Assembly: GCF_025370935.1 (NCBI RefSeq) | Contig: NC_133493.1 | Coordinates: forward strand, 13,975,889 to 14,039,888 | DNA: 64,000 nt | DNA from: Choristoneura fumiferana | Lineage: Eukaryota; Arthropoda; Insecta; Lepidoptera; Tortricidae | Direction of reading: 5' to 3' | Shown: positions 63,871 through 64,000 of the stretch, piece by piece | Numbering within the stretch: the stretch's first letter is position 1 | Layout of the letters: each line of letters starts with the position of its first letter | Notes under the pieces: model-generated | The model's database searches: none | What the model saw: only the letters and a program-made list of their open reading frames with translations | Told to the model about the DNA's origin: nothing | Translations under genes and position numbers: made by a program

Positions 63871-64000
63871 GCAACCTTACTAAATATTAACCCCCTTACT
63901 CATAAAACTTAACAAGCCTATGTTAACTAACAAATGCTTTGTCCCTTTCTAACAAATATAAATGTCGAAGTGACAGATAAGGACAAACGAATTTTAGCGG

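Overview
This is a window of insect nuclear DNA, almost certainly from a moth or butterfly. The reasons are short spliced genes with insect-type protein sequence, AT-rich intergenic DNA crowded with short interspersed elements, hairpin MITEs and RTE/BovB-type LINE tails ending in ATGATG repeats, and repeat families of kinds I know from Lepidoptera. No bacterial operons, CRISPR arrays or rRNA genes are visible. A 100-base run of N at 5695-5794 is an assembly gap.

Three genes can be supported. (1) A complete three-exon Gadd45-type stress-response gene on the + strand (coding exons 50253-50314, 50693-50909 and 51227-51445; 165 residues), with a TATA box at about 50000 and a polyadenylation signal at 51849. 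(2) A complete four-exon GMC-family FAD oxidoreductase on the - strand (61430-61176, 57999-57842, 56557-56443 and 54083-52758; 617 residues). All its splice sites are GT-AG and the phases fit. It is convergent with Gadd45; their stop codons are about 1.3 kb apart. (3) One exon (22215-22040, - strand) of a gene resembling ETFBKMT, the mitochondrial ETF-beta lysine methyltransferase. I could not find its other exons.

The first ~49 kb is otherwise a transposon landscape. I separate three tRNA-derived SINE families (A, B, C), RTE/BovB LINE 3' ends, another LINE 3'-end family (G), dispersed families E and F, and several palindromic or terminal-inverted-repeat MITEs. In several places the order of insertion can be read from target-site duplications and from an empty-site copy elsewhere in the window. 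The clearest cases are a three-layer nest at 26672-27514 (hairpin MITE inside family F inside SINE B), a TTAA-flanked element inside another MITE at 22966-23331, a hAT-like element inside a LINE remnant at 29721-30234, and an RTE tail inside a LINE-G tail at 10503-10745. Two TATA plus initiator pairs (15344 and 39919) precede sequence with no recognisable intact gene; the first is followed by a broken ORF.

The three genes do not form a pathway. Gadd45 and the GMC enzyme are both plausible stress or immunity genes, but their adjacency alone does not show a shared function. I see no wholly new multi-gene system. The most interesting content is the set of datable nested insertions, a long near-perfect hairpin at 23940-24274, a 71-bp MITE with a perfect 8-bp duplication, and possible NF-kappaB sites upstream of Gadd45.
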